The notes: generated from the sequence alone by a model not told the origin. Positions 1 to 8,877 are shown, counted from the stretch's first letter. The stretch is DNA of 64,000 nt from Microvirga guangxiensis (GCF_900102135.1 NZ_FMVJ01000003.1:372001-436000), one strand, 5' to 3'. Numbers and translations: made by a program.

Positions 1-509
1 ATCTCGACGAGAGCGGCGAGCGTCAGTCGATCTCATCGTCGGACGTGAATGCCTATCTGAAAGAGATCACCGGACGCGACATCACCGCAAAGGACTTCCG
101 CACCTGGGCAGGCACGGTGCTTGCCGCCATGGCCTTGTCCGAGTTCGAGCAGTTCGACAGCGAGGCCAAGGCGAAAAAGAACATTCGCGCAGCCATCGAG
201 CAGGTTTCCTCGCGTCTCGGCAACACGCCGACCATCTGCCGCAAGTGCTATGTGCACCCCGAGGTATTCTCCTGCTATCTCGAAGGCGGCCTGCTTCTGG
301 AGATCAAGGAGCAGATCGAGGCCGAACTGCGTGAAGACCTGCCTTCCCTTCGGCCGGAAGAGGCTGCGGTGCTGACCCTGCTTCAGGAGCGGCTGTCCCG
401 CGAGGTGCAGGAGCAGGCAGAAAAGCAGGCGAAGAAAAAACCTGCCAGGACGCGCCGATCTTCGGTTCGCCGGAAGCAGGATGCGAGTCAGGCCGAGATG
501 CGCGCCTGA
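1..509 (+). CDS. DNA topoisomerase IB, C-terminal part (5' end outside window)
   Basis: Open in frame from base 3 to the stop at 507-509, so the gene starts before the window. The visible part carries the catalytic core of small poxvirus-like topoisomerase IB enzymes, which nick one strand through a 3'-phosphotyrosine and relax supercoils. The segment ITAKDFRTWAGT holds the second active-site arginine. LGNTPTICRKCYVHP holds the position that is His in vaccinia enzyme (here Asn) and then the nucleophilic Tyr, encoded at 249-251. The last 30 or so residues are Lys/Arg-rich (KKKPARTRR), a probable DNA-binding tail. A GTG at 45 is internal to the conserved core and is not a start. The family call is firm; the length of the missing part is not visible. 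Confidence 0.88.
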   Translation, partial: LDESGERQSISSSDVNAYLKEITGRDITAKDFRTWAGTVLAAMALSEFEQFDSEAKAKKNIRAAIEQVSSRLGNTPTICRKCYVHPEVFSCYLEGGLLLEIKEQIEAELREDLPSLRPEEAAVLTLLQERLSREVQEQAEKQAKKKPARTRRSSVRRKQDASQAEMRA

Positions 510-565
510 TTCTTGACCCTCAGGCCCGGTCATGCTCCATCGCTGCCGTGATGGAGCGAAAGTAG

Positions 566-901
566 ATGAAACGTTCAGCGATCATGGTGGCCGCTCTTGC
601 GATGGCAGGTTCGTGTGCCGCGGGACTCTCCTGCGCTGTTGCTCAGGAACCAAGCTGGGTCGAGGTGAAATGTGACCGTTACAAGAAGGCGTGGGATGAC
701 GCTCTCGCACGGCGGGGCACCAAGGGTTTAGGACAGGAATTTCTCGATCGTCACGAAGCCTTCCTGGTCTCCGGCTGCGTCGCCAAAGCCGAAGTCTGTC
801 CCCGCTCCGAGGAGGAGCTGACCCTTGCCAACATGATGGTGGTGGCCGCCATGAACGCGGGAACGGCCAGCACCTTCCCGCCTTTCGCCTGCCGGAAGTA
901 G
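566..901 (+). CDS. Small secreted hypothetical protein
   Basis: A 111-residue protein with a clear signal peptide: basic start MKRS, a hydrophobic stretch to about residue 24 and a likely cleavage after AVA. The mature part is about 85 residues with three cysteines that could form a disulfide (CDRYKK, VSGCVA, EVCPRS) plus one near the C terminus (FACRK). GGAG at 553-556 gives a plausible ribosome site for the ATG. I do not recognise a family. It probably acts in the periplasm. Its neighbours, the topoisomerase and an MBL hydrolase, give no functional hint. Confidence 0.6.
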   Translation: MKRSAIMVAALAMAGSCAAGLSCAVAQEPSWVEVKCDRYKKAWDDALARRGTKGLGQEFLDRHEAFLVSGCVAKAEVCPRSEEELTLANMMVVAAMNAGTASTFPPFACRK

Positions 902-971
902 GCTCCCGCGTCGAACATTTCCCTTCGGTCTGGCGTTAGGGTTTCTCTCCACCCAGTCAGCGAGGCCTTCC

Positions 972-1850
972 ATGCGTGTTCACCATCTCAATTGCGGTTG
1001 CATGTGTCCGGTGGGTGGCAAGCTGTGGGACGGGGTGAGCCGCGGCATGACAGGACAGCTCGTCTGCCATTGCCAGCTCGTCGAGACCGACAATGACGGA
1101 TTGGTGCTCGTCGATACCGGCTTCGGTTCGCGGGATGTGGAGCATCCTTACGAGCGGCTGAGCCCGCTGTTCATCCATACCAACCGCATCCAGCTCGAGC
1201 ATCGCTACACGGCCCTGGAGCAGGTGAGGAGCCTGGGGTTCTTGCCTCGCGACGTGCGCCACATCGTGCTCACTCATCTCGATTTCGACCACGCGGGCGG
1301 ACTCGAGGACTTTCCGGAAGCGAGAGTTCACGTGCTGGAAGCCGAGATGGACGTGGCCGAGGATCGGCACGGGCTCATCAACACGCGCCGCTACCGGCCC
1401 GAGCAATGGGACGAGGTGCATAACTGGCGCTTCTACAATCCCGAGGGCGAACGGTGGTTCGGCTTTGACGCCGTCCGCGATCTCGATGGGTTGCCGCCGG
1501 AGATTTTGATGGTTCCGCTGCCGGGCCACACCCTCGGCCATGCAGGCATCGCCATCGATACGCCGGAGGGCTGGCTGCTGAACGCAGGCGATGCTTATTT
1601 CCACCGCCATGAGATGGATCCGGAGCCCTATTGCACGCCGGGCCTTGCCGCCTATCAGCGCATGATGGAGATGGACAGGCCGTCCCGCCTCCATAACCAG
1701 GAGAGGCTGCGCGAACTTGCGAACGATGGTCGCAGCAATGTGAGAATCTTCTGCAGCCACGATCCGGTGGAGCTAGAAGCCCTGCAACGCCTCAGCACGG
1801 GCTGGCGTCCGCTGCAGGCTGGATCCATGTCGCAGGCGCGATATTCCTAG
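972..1850 (+). CDS. MBL-fold metallo-hydrolase, lactonase-like
   Basis: A 292-residue metallo-beta-lactamase-fold protein. LTHLDFDHAGG is the HxxxDH-type zinc motif, PLPGHTLGHAG supplies the next metal His, and CSHDP near residue 263 the last one. The start, MRVHHLNCGCMCPVGG, is typical of the family that includes AttM/BlcC and other N-acyl-homoserine-lactone lactonases, but also of many uncharacterised esterases, so a lactonase role is only inferred. No signal peptide, so cytoplasmic. It stands alone between the secreted protein and the cyd operon, 66 bases before cydA and in the same direction. Confidence 0.8.
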   Translation: MRVHHLNCGCMCPVGGKLWDGVSRGMTGQLVCHCQLVETDNDGLVLVDTGFGSRDVEHPYERLSPLFIHTNRIQLEHRYTALEQVRSLGFLPRDVRHIVLTHLDFDHAGGLEDFPEARVHVLEAEMDVAEDRHGLINTRRYRPEQWDEVHNWRFYNPEGERWFGFDAVRDLDGLPPEILMVPLPGHTLGHAGIAIDTPEGWLLNAGDAYFHRHEMDPEPYCTPGLAAYQRMMEMDRPSRLHNQERLRELANDGRSNVRIFCSHDPVELEALQRLSTGWRPLQAGSMSQARYS

Positions 1851-1916
1851 GCGCGAGCCTGGACCCTTCTTGTCCGCGCCCTAAAAGCAGGGGGAGGAAG
1901 ATAGAGGGGAAGCGGT

Positions 1917-3353
1917 ATGGAACTCGACGCCTTGATGCTTTCACGCATCCAATTTGCGTTCACGATAGCGTTCCATATCATTTTTCCAGCCTTCACCATC
2001 GGCCTCGCGAGCTGGCTCGCGGCGCTGGAGTTCAACTGGCTGCGCACAGGCAATCCGCTCTATCGCAATCTTTTCCGCTTCTGGGTGAAGGTTTTCGCGG
2101 TGTCGTTCGGCCTGGGCGTCGTGTCGGGCATCGTCATGAGCTATCAGTTCGGCACGAACTGGTCGCGCTTCTCAGAATACACCGGCAACGTTCTCGGTCC
2201 GGTCATCGCCTATGAGGTGATCACGGCGTTCTTTCTCGAAGCGGCCTTCCTCGGCATCATGCTGTTCGGCTGGGAAAGGGTTGGCGACCGCCTGCACTTC
2301 TTCGCCACCTGCATGGTGGCCTTGGGAACGCTGATCTCCGCCTTCTGGATTCTCTCGGCCAATTCCTGGATGCAGACGCCGGACGGTTTCGCCATCGAGA
2401 ACGGCAAGGCCGTGCCGGTCGACTGGTTCAAGGTCGTGTTCAATCCGTCCTTCCCGTTGCGCTACGCGCACATGGTGCTTGGCTGCTACATCACCACGGC
2501 CTTTGCTGTCGCAGGGATGTCTGCCTGGATGCTGCTGCGCCATCCTCACGATGCGCCGGAGGCCAAGCTCGCCGCATCGCGGCGTTCGCTCTCGATGGCC
2601 CTGTGGTTTGCCGCCATCTTCGTGCCGGTTCAGATCGTGATCGGTGACCTGCACGGTCTCGGCGTGCTCAAATACCAGCCCACGAAGCTCGCGGCCATCG
2701 AAGGCAACTGGGATCGCATGTCCAACATGCCGCTTCGTCTCTTTGCCATTCCGGACGAGGAGGCGGAGACCAACCACTACGAAATCGGCATTCCGAAGAT
2801 CGGCAGCTGGGTGCTCACCCATGCTTTCGATGGCGAAGTTCCTGGCCTGAAGGAAGTTCCGCGCGAGGACCGCCCGCCCGTATGGCCTGTGTTCTTCTCT
2901 TTCCGGATCATGGTGGGCATCGGCTTCGCCATGCTCGGCATCGGGTTGTGGAGCCTATATCTCCGCTACAAAGGCACGCTTTTCACCAACAGAACGTTCC
3001 TGACCGCCACGATGATCATGACGCCGTCGGGTTTCGGCGCGGTGCTGTTCGGCTGGTTCACGGCTGAGATCGGCCGTCAGCCTTTCGTGGTCTATGGGCT
3101 GTTGCGCACCGCCGATGCGGTCTCGCCCGTTTCGGCAGGCGCGGTCACCGCATCGCTTCTCACCTTCTTCGTCGTCTATGCCTTCGTGTTCGGTTTCGGC
3201 TCGTACTATCTCGCGAAGCTGCTGCGCCGGGGCCCGGATCCTGTCGAGGACATTCGCGGAGACGATCTCAGCAAGAAGCCGAAACGTCCGTTCTCCGTGC
3301 CGGACGAGGGGCTCGAAGGCAGGCCCGGCCATCGGCCGCAGCCGGTGCGATAG
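1917..3353 (+). CDS. cydA: Cytochrome bd-type quinol oxidase subunit I (CIO type)
   Basis: Subunit I of the membrane quinol:O2 oxidase, 478 residues with about nine membrane helices. The haem ligands line up with E. coli: His20 in TIAFHIIFPA, Glu100 and Glu108 in AYEVITAFFLEAA, and His185 in RYAHMVLGCY. The EIGRQPFVVYG segment is the conserved GRQP motif near the quinol site. It is shorter than E. coli CydA (522) because the Q loop is short, the mark of the cyanide-insensitive (CIO/CioA) branch. A purine-rich site GGGGGAGG lies upstream of the ATG. It starts a three-gene operon with cydB and a DUF2474-like subunit. No cydDC is adjacent. Confidence 0.95.
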   Translation: MELDALMLSRIQFAFTIAFHIIFPAFTIGLASWLAALEFNWLRTGNPLYRNLFRFWVKVFAVSFGLGVVSGIVMSYQFGTNWSRFSEYTGNVLGPVIAYEVITAFFLEAAFLGIMLFGWERVGDRLHFFATCMVALGTLISAFWILSANSWMQTPDGFAIENGKAVPVDWFKVVFNPSFPLRYAHMVLGCYITTAFAVAGMSAWMLLRHPHDAPEAKLAASRRSLSMALWFAAIFVPVQIVIGDLHGLGVLKYQPTKLAAIEGNWDRMSNMPLRLFAIPDEEAETNHYEIGIPKIGSWVLTHAFDGEVPGLKEVPREDRPPVWPVFFSFRIMVGIGFAMLGIGLWSLYLRYKGTLFTNRTFLTATMIMTPSGFGAVLFGWFTAEIGRQPFVVYGLLRTADAVSPVSAGAVTASLLTFFVVYAFVFGFGSYYLAKLLRRGPDPVEDIRGDDLSKKPKRPFSVPDEGLEGRPGHRPQPVR

Positions 3354-3364
3354 GAGGCAGCAGC

Positions 3365-4414
3365 ATGTTCGGTTTTGGAAACGAATACGAAGGTCTCGCT
3401 TTCTGGCTGCCGCTGATATGGGCCGGACTGATCGCGGTGGCGGTCGCCATGTACGTGATCGTCGACGGGTTCGATCTGGGCGTCGGCATTCTTTTCAAGG
3501 CGGCGCACAGCGAAAACTGGCGCGATCGCATGATGTTTTCCGTCGCGCCGATTTGGGACGGCAATGAAACCTGGCTCATTCTCGGCGGCGGCGGCCTCTT
3601 TGCGGTCTTCCACATCGCCTACGCGGTTCTCATGCCCGCGCTCTACGTGCCGATCATCCTCATGCTGATCGCGCTCATCTTCCGCGGCGTGGCCTTTGAG
3701 TTCCGCTTCAAGTCTGAGCGGTCGAAGTTCCTCTGGGATAATGCCTTCTTTTTCGGATCGCTCCTCGCGACGTTCTTCCAGGGCATGGTGCTCGGCTCCT
3801 TCGTGCAGGGGTTCTCCAACGACGGACGCCAGTTCACGGGGGGCACTTTCGATTTCCTGACGCCTTTCAGCGTCGTCACCGGCATCAGCCTCATTTGCGG
3901 CTACGGATTGCTCGGGGCGACCTGGTGCGTGATGAAGACCACAGGAGAGCTCGAGATCTGGGCGCGCCGCATGGCGGTGCGTTTCCTCATCGCGACCATC
4001 GTCGCCATGGCCATCGTCTCCTTGTGGGTGCCGTTCCTCGGGCGGCAGATCGAGATGCGTTGGTTCACCTGGCCCAACATTGCGTTTCTCGCGCCGATCC
4101 CGCTGATCACGGCCTATGTCGCCTACCGCCTGTTCCGCGATCTTGATGAAGGGCGGCATTATCGGCCCTTCTTCCTCACGATTGCGCTCTTCCTCCTGGG
4201 CTATCTGGGGCTCGGCGTCAGCCTCTTTCCCTATAACGTGCCGCCGAACCTCACGATCTGGGATACGGCCAACACGGTGAACTCGCAGCTCTTCGCGCTT
4301 GTGGGCTTCGCCATCGTGCTGCCCATCACCTTCGCCTACACGGCCTATGCCTATTATGTGTTCCGCGGAAAGGTCGCCGAGGAAATCCAGGGCGGCGGCT
4401 ACGGATATCACTGA
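3365..4414 (+). CDS. cydB: Cytochrome bd-type quinol oxidase subunit II
   Basis: Subunit II of cytochrome bd, 349 residues, eight to nine membrane helices. The start region (AMYVIVDGFDLGVGILF) and the following WDGNETWLILGG are family hallmarks. It begins 11 bases after cydA with GGAGGCAGCAG just before the ATG and overlaps the next small gene by one base, so the three are surely co-translated. CydB stabilises the haem-bearing subunit. The call is secure from sequence and from position. Confidence 0.95.
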   Translation: MFGFGNEYEGLAFWLPLIWAGLIAVAVAMYVIVDGFDLGVGILFKAAHSENWRDRMMFSVAPIWDGNETWLILGGGGLFAVFHIAYAVLMPALYVPIILMLIALIFRGVAFEFRFKSERSKFLWDNAFFFGSLLATFFQGMVLGSFVQGFSNDGRQFTGGTFDFLTPFSVVTGISLICGYGLLGATWCVMKTTGELEIWARRMAVRFLIATIVAMAIVSLWVPFLGRQIEMRWFTWPNIAFLAPIPLITAYVAYRLFRDLDEGRHYRPFFLTIALFLLGYLGLGVSLFPYNVPPNLTIWDTANTVNSQLFALVGFAIVLPITFAYTAYAYYVFRGKVAEEIQGGGYGYH

Positions 4415-4545
4415 TGCAGGCAGAAACGCATCGCCCACCGGAGCGGCGCTCGAAGCGCCTGCTCTGGTTCGTTCTCATGTATGTCGTGAGCTTGGCGGTT
4501 TTCGCCGCTCTCGTCTATGGGCTAAAGCTCATCATTCCCCACTGA
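4414..4545 (+). CDS. DUF2474-like small subunit of cytochrome bd (CydX-type)
   Basis: A 43-residue reading frame whose ATG shares its A with the cydB stop (TGATG). It has a basic N-terminal third (HRPPERRSKR) followed by one hydrophobic helix, LLWFVLMYVVSLAVF onward, and a short tail ending IIPH. That layout, size and position match the DUF2474 proteins that follow CIO-type cydAB and are analogous to E. coli CydX, a one-helix subunit needed for a stable oxidase. It is short, and the support is position, overlap and helix pattern rather than a long alignment. It converges with the next gene with a 4-base gap. Confidence 0.78.
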   Translation: MQAETHRPPERRSKRLLWFVLMYVVSLAVFAALVYGLKLIIPH

Positions 4546-4549
4546 GCCT

Positions 4550-5374
4550 TCAGCGGTAGGTGCCGATGAAGCCCTTGTCGGTGACCACCACCCAGCGTGC
4601 GCCGCGCCGCTCGATGGTCTCCACCTTGCCGACCCCGGGAATGAGGCTGCCGGGCATGACCTCGTAAAGGCCACGGTTGCGGCTCTCCACGAGGGCCGAT
4701 CCATTGTAGACCTCCCGCAGAACCCATCCGTCGACAGGTTCGGCCTTGGCTGGCTTCAGAGCGGGCGGGCTGTCTTTTTCGGCTGCCGGATCAGGGGCGG
4801 GAGGCTTGATTACGCTCAGATTATTCAGCCCTGCCATAATCTGGCCTTCCATCCGGGTCAGACGATCCTCGAGAGACGTGAGCTTCATGCCCGGTTCTTG
4901 GATCGATGCCGCAAGGCGGTCGATCTTCTCGGCAAGCCTGGCTTGTCCGGAATTGGTGGAGGCCGTGTGTTCGACGTCGCGCGCTTTCACCGCGACTTTC
5001 AGCGTTGCCAGTTCATCGTTCAGTTTGACGAGAATGTCCTGGTTGCGCACCGCCTCGGCTTGCATGAGGCGGATTGCCTCCCGGGTGCCTGAGTTCCCTG
5101 CATAGGATGCAAGCCATCCTGCGCCGAGGAAAATCAGGGCCACGGCTGCTTGAGCCAGGAGGGGATTTTTAACGCGGTGTCGAGGTGCTGTTTTGGCCTC
5201 GGCCTCCGTCAGGGGATTGGGAGAACCTTCAGGCTTCGCCTCTTCGCGGGCGCTCCTGATCGCTTCTGCCAGGGCCGCACTCGCGGCAGGGTCGATCCGG
5301 ATTTCTTTCGGCGCTGATTCGCCGGTTCGGAAAGGCGCTGCCAAGGTAAGATGAGGGCTGTTGAGCTTGTCCAT
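4550..5374 (-). CDS. Membrane-anchored coiled-coil hypothetical protein
   Basis: A 274-residue protein. Residues 1-70 are hydrophilic and cytoplasmic. One hydrophobic helix follows at about 72-91 (LLAQAAVALIFLGAGWLASY). A long heptad-rich helix then runs to about 175 with many Leu/Ala/Glu. A proline-rich linker (PPAPDPAAEK) leads to a compact C-terminal domain containing GSLIPGVGKVETIERRG and ending in GFIGTYR. The layout suggests a periplasmic C-terminal domain held off the membrane by a coiled coil. The C-terminal motif recurs in uncharacterised Hyphomicrobiales proteins as I recall, but no function is known to me. GAGG lies seven bases before the ATG. It ends facing the cyd operon. Confidence 0.7.
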   Translation of the reverse strand: MDKLNSPHLTLAAPFRTGESAPKEIRIDPAASAALAEAIRSAREEAKPEGSPNPLTEAEAKTAPRHRVKNPLLAQAAVALIFLGAGWLASYAGNSGTREAIRLMQAEAVRNQDILVKLNDELATLKVAVKARDVEHTASTNSGQARLAEKIDRLAASIQEPGMKLTSLEDRLTRMEGQIMAGLNNLSVIKPPAPDPAAEKDSPPALKPAKAEPVDGWVLREVYNGSALVESRNRGLYEVMPGSLIPGVGKVETIERRGARWVVVTDKGFIGTYR

Positions 5375-5597
5375 ATTGCGACCTCATTTCTAGGTCACAT
5401 CTGTTTAACTATGATTGTTTACCAAAGAGTTACATATTAAAAGGGGCTCCGTTACGTTACCTCTATAAATAGAGAGTAAGCAAAACGAGTTCGGCATTTG
5501 ATAACACTTTTAGTTGACACGTGTGCCTGAAATAGGGTTACAACCAGGGTGGCGTAACGGAAGGCGCTGACTTTGGGGGCATCTCAATATCCTTAAG

Positions 5598-5710
5598 GGC
5601 AAAGAAAAAACCGGAGTTTTCAGTCCGGTCCGTTTAGAATGCTCTTAGCGATCCAAAGCCCGACATCCGAGCTGTCGCAAGACAGCTAACATCATGCTAG
5701 GATATAACCG
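5598..5710 (-). ncRNA. Candidate leftward small RNA with intrinsic terminator
   Basis: Read on the minus strand, ACCGGA, an eight-base loop and TCCGGT (5629-5610) are followed at once by six T and CTTT, a textbook intrinsic terminator. No minus-strand gene ends there: the nearest leftward gene starts 230 bases further on. Upstream on the same strand is a second stable hairpin (5687-5670), and further up TTGCAG at 5730-5725 followed after 16-18 bases by TATATC/TATCCT, a weak promoter. An RNA of about 100 bases is therefore possible. This is an inference from structure alone; the exact 5' end is a guess. Confidence 0.33.
5679..5708 (+). promoter_or_regulatory. Candidate sigma70 promoter of the type I secretion operon
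   Basis: AAGACA (5679-5684), an 18-base spacer and TATAAC (5703-5708) match four of six and five of six consensus bases. Transcription would begin near 5715, about 58 bases before the ABC gene ATG. The -35 lies inside the hairpin arm at 5681-5687, so the hairpin and the promoter could interfere. Confidence 0.4.
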
Positions 5711-5772
5711 TGCATGGTGGCACTGCAACTGAACGGTGCGCCGCGTGAGCGGCTCGCCGATGGAAAGAACAA

Positions 5773-7554
5773 ATGAAGCAGTCATCGAGAAATCGGGAAG
5801 AGAGCACAGAGGTCCAAGACGCTCTGAAATCCTGCTTACCTTCTTTTAGCAACGTGGCCATTTTCTCGGCCGTCGTGAACATCCTGGCACTGACCGGCTC
5901 GATCTACATGCTCCAGGTCTATGATCGCGTGCTGTCGAGCCGAAGCATTCCGACGCTCATCGGCCTCTCGCTGATCACCCTGGCGGCCTATGCCCTGTCC
6001 GGCGGCCTCGACATGCTGCGCGGCAAGATGCTGGCCCGCATCGGCGCCCGCTTCGACGAGATCCTCGCTCCGCGCGTCTTCGATCTTGTCGCCACCATGC
6101 CGCTGAAGGGCGCCAAGCAGGCCGAGAGCATGCAGCCCATTCGTGACGTGGATACGATCCGCGGCTTCCTGTCGGGCCTCGGCCCGACCGCCCTGTTCGA
6201 CATGCCTTTCATGCCGATCTTCCTCATCGGCTGCTTCATGATTCACCCCTGGGTCGGCATCATGTCGACCATCGGTGGCGTCTGCATCGTGTTCCTGACG
6301 ATCTACACGGACTCCAAGAGCAAGGAGCCGTCCTATCAGGTGACGAAGAGCGGCGCCGAGCGTCAGGCCCTGGCGGAAACCAGCCGCCGCAATGCGGAAG
6401 CGATCCGCGCGCTGGGCATGCTGAGCTTCCTCGGCAAGCGCTATGACGAAGTGCATGTCCGCCACGTCAACGACGGCCTCGCGAGCAGTGAGTCCTCTGC
6501 CGGCATCAGCGCCTTCGCCAAGGTGTTCCGCATGGTCCTGCAGTCGGGCGTTCTGGGTCTCGGCGCTCTCCTCGTCATCGAGGGGCAGATGTCGGGCGGC
6601 CTAATGATCGCCGGTTCGATCCTGATGTCCCGCGCCCTCGCGCCCATCGAAATCGCGGTTGCTCACTGGAAGGGCTTCACTGCGTCCCGTCAGGCCTATC
6701 GCCGCCTCCAGCACATCATGTCCATCGTTCCGGCGCAGGGCCAGCGCATGCCGCTGCCCGCTCCGAAGCAGGCCGTGTCCGTGGAGGAAGTTTACGTCTC
6801 GGCTCCGGGCGCTCAGTTCCCGATCGTCCAGGCTGCTTCGCTGCGCCTCCAAGCCGGTCAGGGCCTCGGCCTCATCGGTCCGAGCGCCTCGGGCAAGTCG
6901 ACGCTCGCTCGCGCCCTCGTCGGCGTGTGGCCGAGCATGCGCGGCGAGATCCGTCTCGACGGCGCGGCCCTCGACCAGTGGGAGCCCGATGCACTTGGCC
7001 GTCACATCGGCTACCTGCCGCAGGACGTGGAGCTGTTCGAAGGCACGGTGGCGGAGAACATCTCCCGCTTCCAGCCGAACGCCAAGCCCGAGGATGTCAT
7101 CGCCGCTGCCAAGACAGCCGGCGCTCATGACCTGATCCTCAATCTACCGGATGGCTACGACACGAAGATCGGCGAAAGCGGAGCGTCCCTGTCGGGCGGT
7201 CAGCGCCAGCGTGTGGCCCTCGCCCGCGCCCTCTATGGCAATCCGTTCCTCGTCGTGCTCGACGAGCCGAACGCCAGCCTCGACGGCGCCGGTGACGAAG
7301 CCCTGAACCAGGCGATTCTCGCCGTCAGGCAGCGCGGCGGCATCGTGGTGGTCATCACGCATCGCCCCGCCGCTCTCGGCCAGGTCGATCAGGTCGCCAT
7401 CATGGAAGAAGGTCGCATCAAGGCCATGGGCCCGCGGGACGAAGTTCTGCAAGGTGTGATGAAACGCAATACGACTCCGGCCCCGCAGCAGGCACCGACG
7501 GTGCGTGTGCAGCCGGCACAGGCGCAGGCCGGAAACCTGCGGGAGGTTGGTTAA
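5773..7554 (+). CDS. Type I secretion system permease/ATPase (PrtD/HlyB family)
   Basis: A 593-residue inner-membrane ABC exporter. A six-helix membrane domain covers roughly residues 25-320, starting with SNVAIFSAVVNILALTGSIY. The ATPase domain has Walker A GPSASGKS at 369-376, the signature LSGGQRQR from 473 and Walker B LVVLDEP with the catalytic Glu just after. There is no N-terminal C39-like peptidase domain, which puts it with PrtD/AprD/RsaD rather than HlyB proper. It powers one-step export of RTX-type proteins together with the adaptor encoded directly after it (stop and next ATG adjoin). No RTX substrate and no TolC-like gene are nearby, so partners must be elsewhere. Confidence 0.9.
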   Translation: MKQSSRNREESTEVQDALKSCLPSFSNVAIFSAVVNILALTGSIYMLQVYDRVLSSRSIPTLIGLSLITLAAYALSGGLDMLRGKMLARIGARFDEILAPRVFDLVATMPLKGAKQAESMQPIRDVDTIRGFLSGLGPTALFDMPFMPIFLIGCFMIHPWVGIMSTIGGVCIVFLTIYTDSKSKEPSYQVTKSGAERQALAETSRRNAEAIRALGMLSFLGKRYDEVHVRHVNDGLASSESSAGISAFAKVFRMVLQSGVLGLGALLVIEGQMSGGLMIAGSILMSRALAPIEIAVAHWKGFTASRQAYRRLQHIMSIVPAQGQRMPLPAPKQAVSVEEVYVSAPGAQFPIVQAASLRLQAGQGLGLIGPSASGKSTLARALVGVWPSMRGEIRLDGAALDQWEPDALGRHIGYLPQDVELFEGTVAENISRFQPNAKPEDVIAAAKTAGAHDLILNLPDGYDTKIGESGASLSGGQRQRVALARALYGNPFLVVLDEPNASLDGAGDEALNQAILAVRQRGGIVVVITHRPAALGQVDQVAIMEEGRIKAMGPRDEVLQGVMKRNTTPAPQQAPTVRVQPAQAQAGNLREVG

Positions 7555-8877
7555 ATGATGATTATGCAGCAGCCTCAAAAGCCTTCGATGCACGAGAAGG
7601 TCCTGCGCCAGTCGAGCGTCGCGGGTCTCGCGATGATCGCCCTGTTCGGCGGCACGATCGGCCTCTGGGCGGCCACCTCGACCTTGTCGGGCGCCGTCGT
7701 GGCCGGCGGCCAGTTCGTGGTCGATTCAAGCGTCAAGAAGATCCAGCACTCCACCGGCGGCATCGTCGGCGAGCTGAAGGTCAAGGACGGTGACCGCGTG
7801 AATGCGGGCGATCTCCTGGTCCGCCTGGATGAAACCTTGACCCGCGCCAACCTTCAGGTCGTGTCCAAGCAGCTCGATGAGTTCATCGGCCGCCAGGCCC
7901 GCCTGGAAGCGGAGCGCGACGGCGCCAGCGAGATCAAGGTGCCGGACGAGTTCGCCAGCCGCCTCAAAGATCCTGCGGTTCATAAGATCATCTCTTCCGA
8001 GCACACCCTCTTCTTGGCGCGCCGCGCCGCAAAGGATGCCCAGAAGGATCAGCTCAAGAAGCGCATTGCGCAATCGCAGGATGAGATTACCGGCCTGAAG
8101 GCGCAACAGCATGCCAAGGCCCGCGAGGCCGAGCTCATCACCGAGGAGCTGAAGGGCGTCCGCGAGCTCTACGAGAAGAACCTGGTGCAGCTTCCGCGCC
8201 TCAACGCGCTGGAGCGCGACGCTGCCAGCATCGAGGGGCAGCGCGGCCAGCTCATCGCCGCCGTGGCCCAGGCTGAAAGCCGCATCGCCGAAACCTCGTT
8301 CCAGATCATCCAGATCGACGAGCAGATGCGTGCGGAGGCCATGCAGGAGCTGCGCGAGATCCAAAGCAAGATCGCCGAGTACACGGAGCGTAAGGTGGCG
8401 GCCGAGGATCAGCTGAAGCGCATCGACATCCGCGCGCCCAGCGACGGCTACGTCCATCAGCTCAACGTTCACACCATCGGCGGCGTGATCTCCCCGGCCG
8501 AGCCCGTCATGCTCATCGTTCCCACGAACGACAAGCTCGAGCTCGAAGCCAAGGTCATGCCGAACGAGATCGATCAGGTGAAGATTGGCCATAAGGCCAC
8601 TGTGAAGGTGCACGCCTCGAATGCCCGCAACATGCCGGATCTGCACGGCAAGGTCAGCCGCATCTCGGCCGACGTCTCGCGCGACCAGCAGACGGGCATG
8701 ACCTTCTATACGATCCGCGTGGAGCTGGCGCCTGAGGAGATCAAGCGCCTCGAAGGGCTGCACCTGATCGCAGGCATGCAGGCCGAGGTCTTCGTCGAGG
8801 TGAACGAGCGCACTCCGTTCGAGTACTTCTTCAAGCCCATGAAGGACCAGATTGCCCGCGCCTTCCGCGAGCACTAA
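7555..8877 (+). CDS. HlyD-family periplasmic adaptor of type I secretion
   Basis: A 440-residue membrane-fusion protein. A short cytoplasmic N terminus leads to one helix (about residues 22-46) and a lipoyl-like half (GELKVKDGDRVNAGDLLVRL). A long alpha-helical hairpin of about 190 residues follows, then the second lipoyl half (IDIRAPSDGYVHQLNVHTIG) and a beta-barrel domain. This is the PrtE/AprE layout. The ATG follows the TAA of the ABC gene directly, so the two form one translational unit. A strong terminator follows. Confidence 0.9.
   Translation: MMIMQQPQKPSMHEKVLRQSSVAGLAMIALFGGTIGLWAATSTLSGAVVAGGQFVVDSSVKKIQHSTGGIVGELKVKDGDRVNAGDLLVRLDETLTRANLQVVSKQLDEFIGRQARLEAERDGASEIKVPDEFASRLKDPAVHKIISSEHTLFLARRAAKDAQKDQLKKRIAQSQDEITGLKAQQHAKAREAELITEELKGVRELYEKNLVQLPRLNALERDAASIEGQRGQLIAAVAQAESRIAETSFQIIQIDEQMRAEAMQELREIQSKIAEYTERKVAAEDQLKRIDIRAPSDGYVHQLNVHTIGGVISPAEPVMLIVPTNDKLELEAKVMPNEIDQVKIGHKATVKVHASNARNMPDLHGKVSRISADVSRDQQTGMTFYTIRVELAPEEIKRLEGLHLIAGMQAEVFVEVNERTPFEYFFKPMKDQIARAFREH

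Larger units (their letters stand above)
5375..5772. other. Structured 398-base intergenic region
   Basis: No credible protein gene. The region is AT-richer than its surroundings. It contains an inverted repeat CTCTATAAATAGAG at 5461-5474, CCGTTACG at 5449-5456 matched by CGTAACGG at 5553-5560, a TTGACA at 5514-5519 with only a poor -10 (TTACAA at 5538-5543), a terminator-type hairpin oriented leftward at 5604-5629, a GNRA-capped hairpin at 5670-5687 (AGCTGTC/GACAGCT, loop GCAA) and a sigma70-like promoter for the secretion operon. It separates two divergent genes, so some of these signals should regulate one or both. Confidence 0.6.

Noticed and set aside
3206-4438. 410-codon open frame opposite cydB
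   Set aside because: Composition typical of an antisense shadow (HDE/R-rich), no domain, while cydAB is certain.
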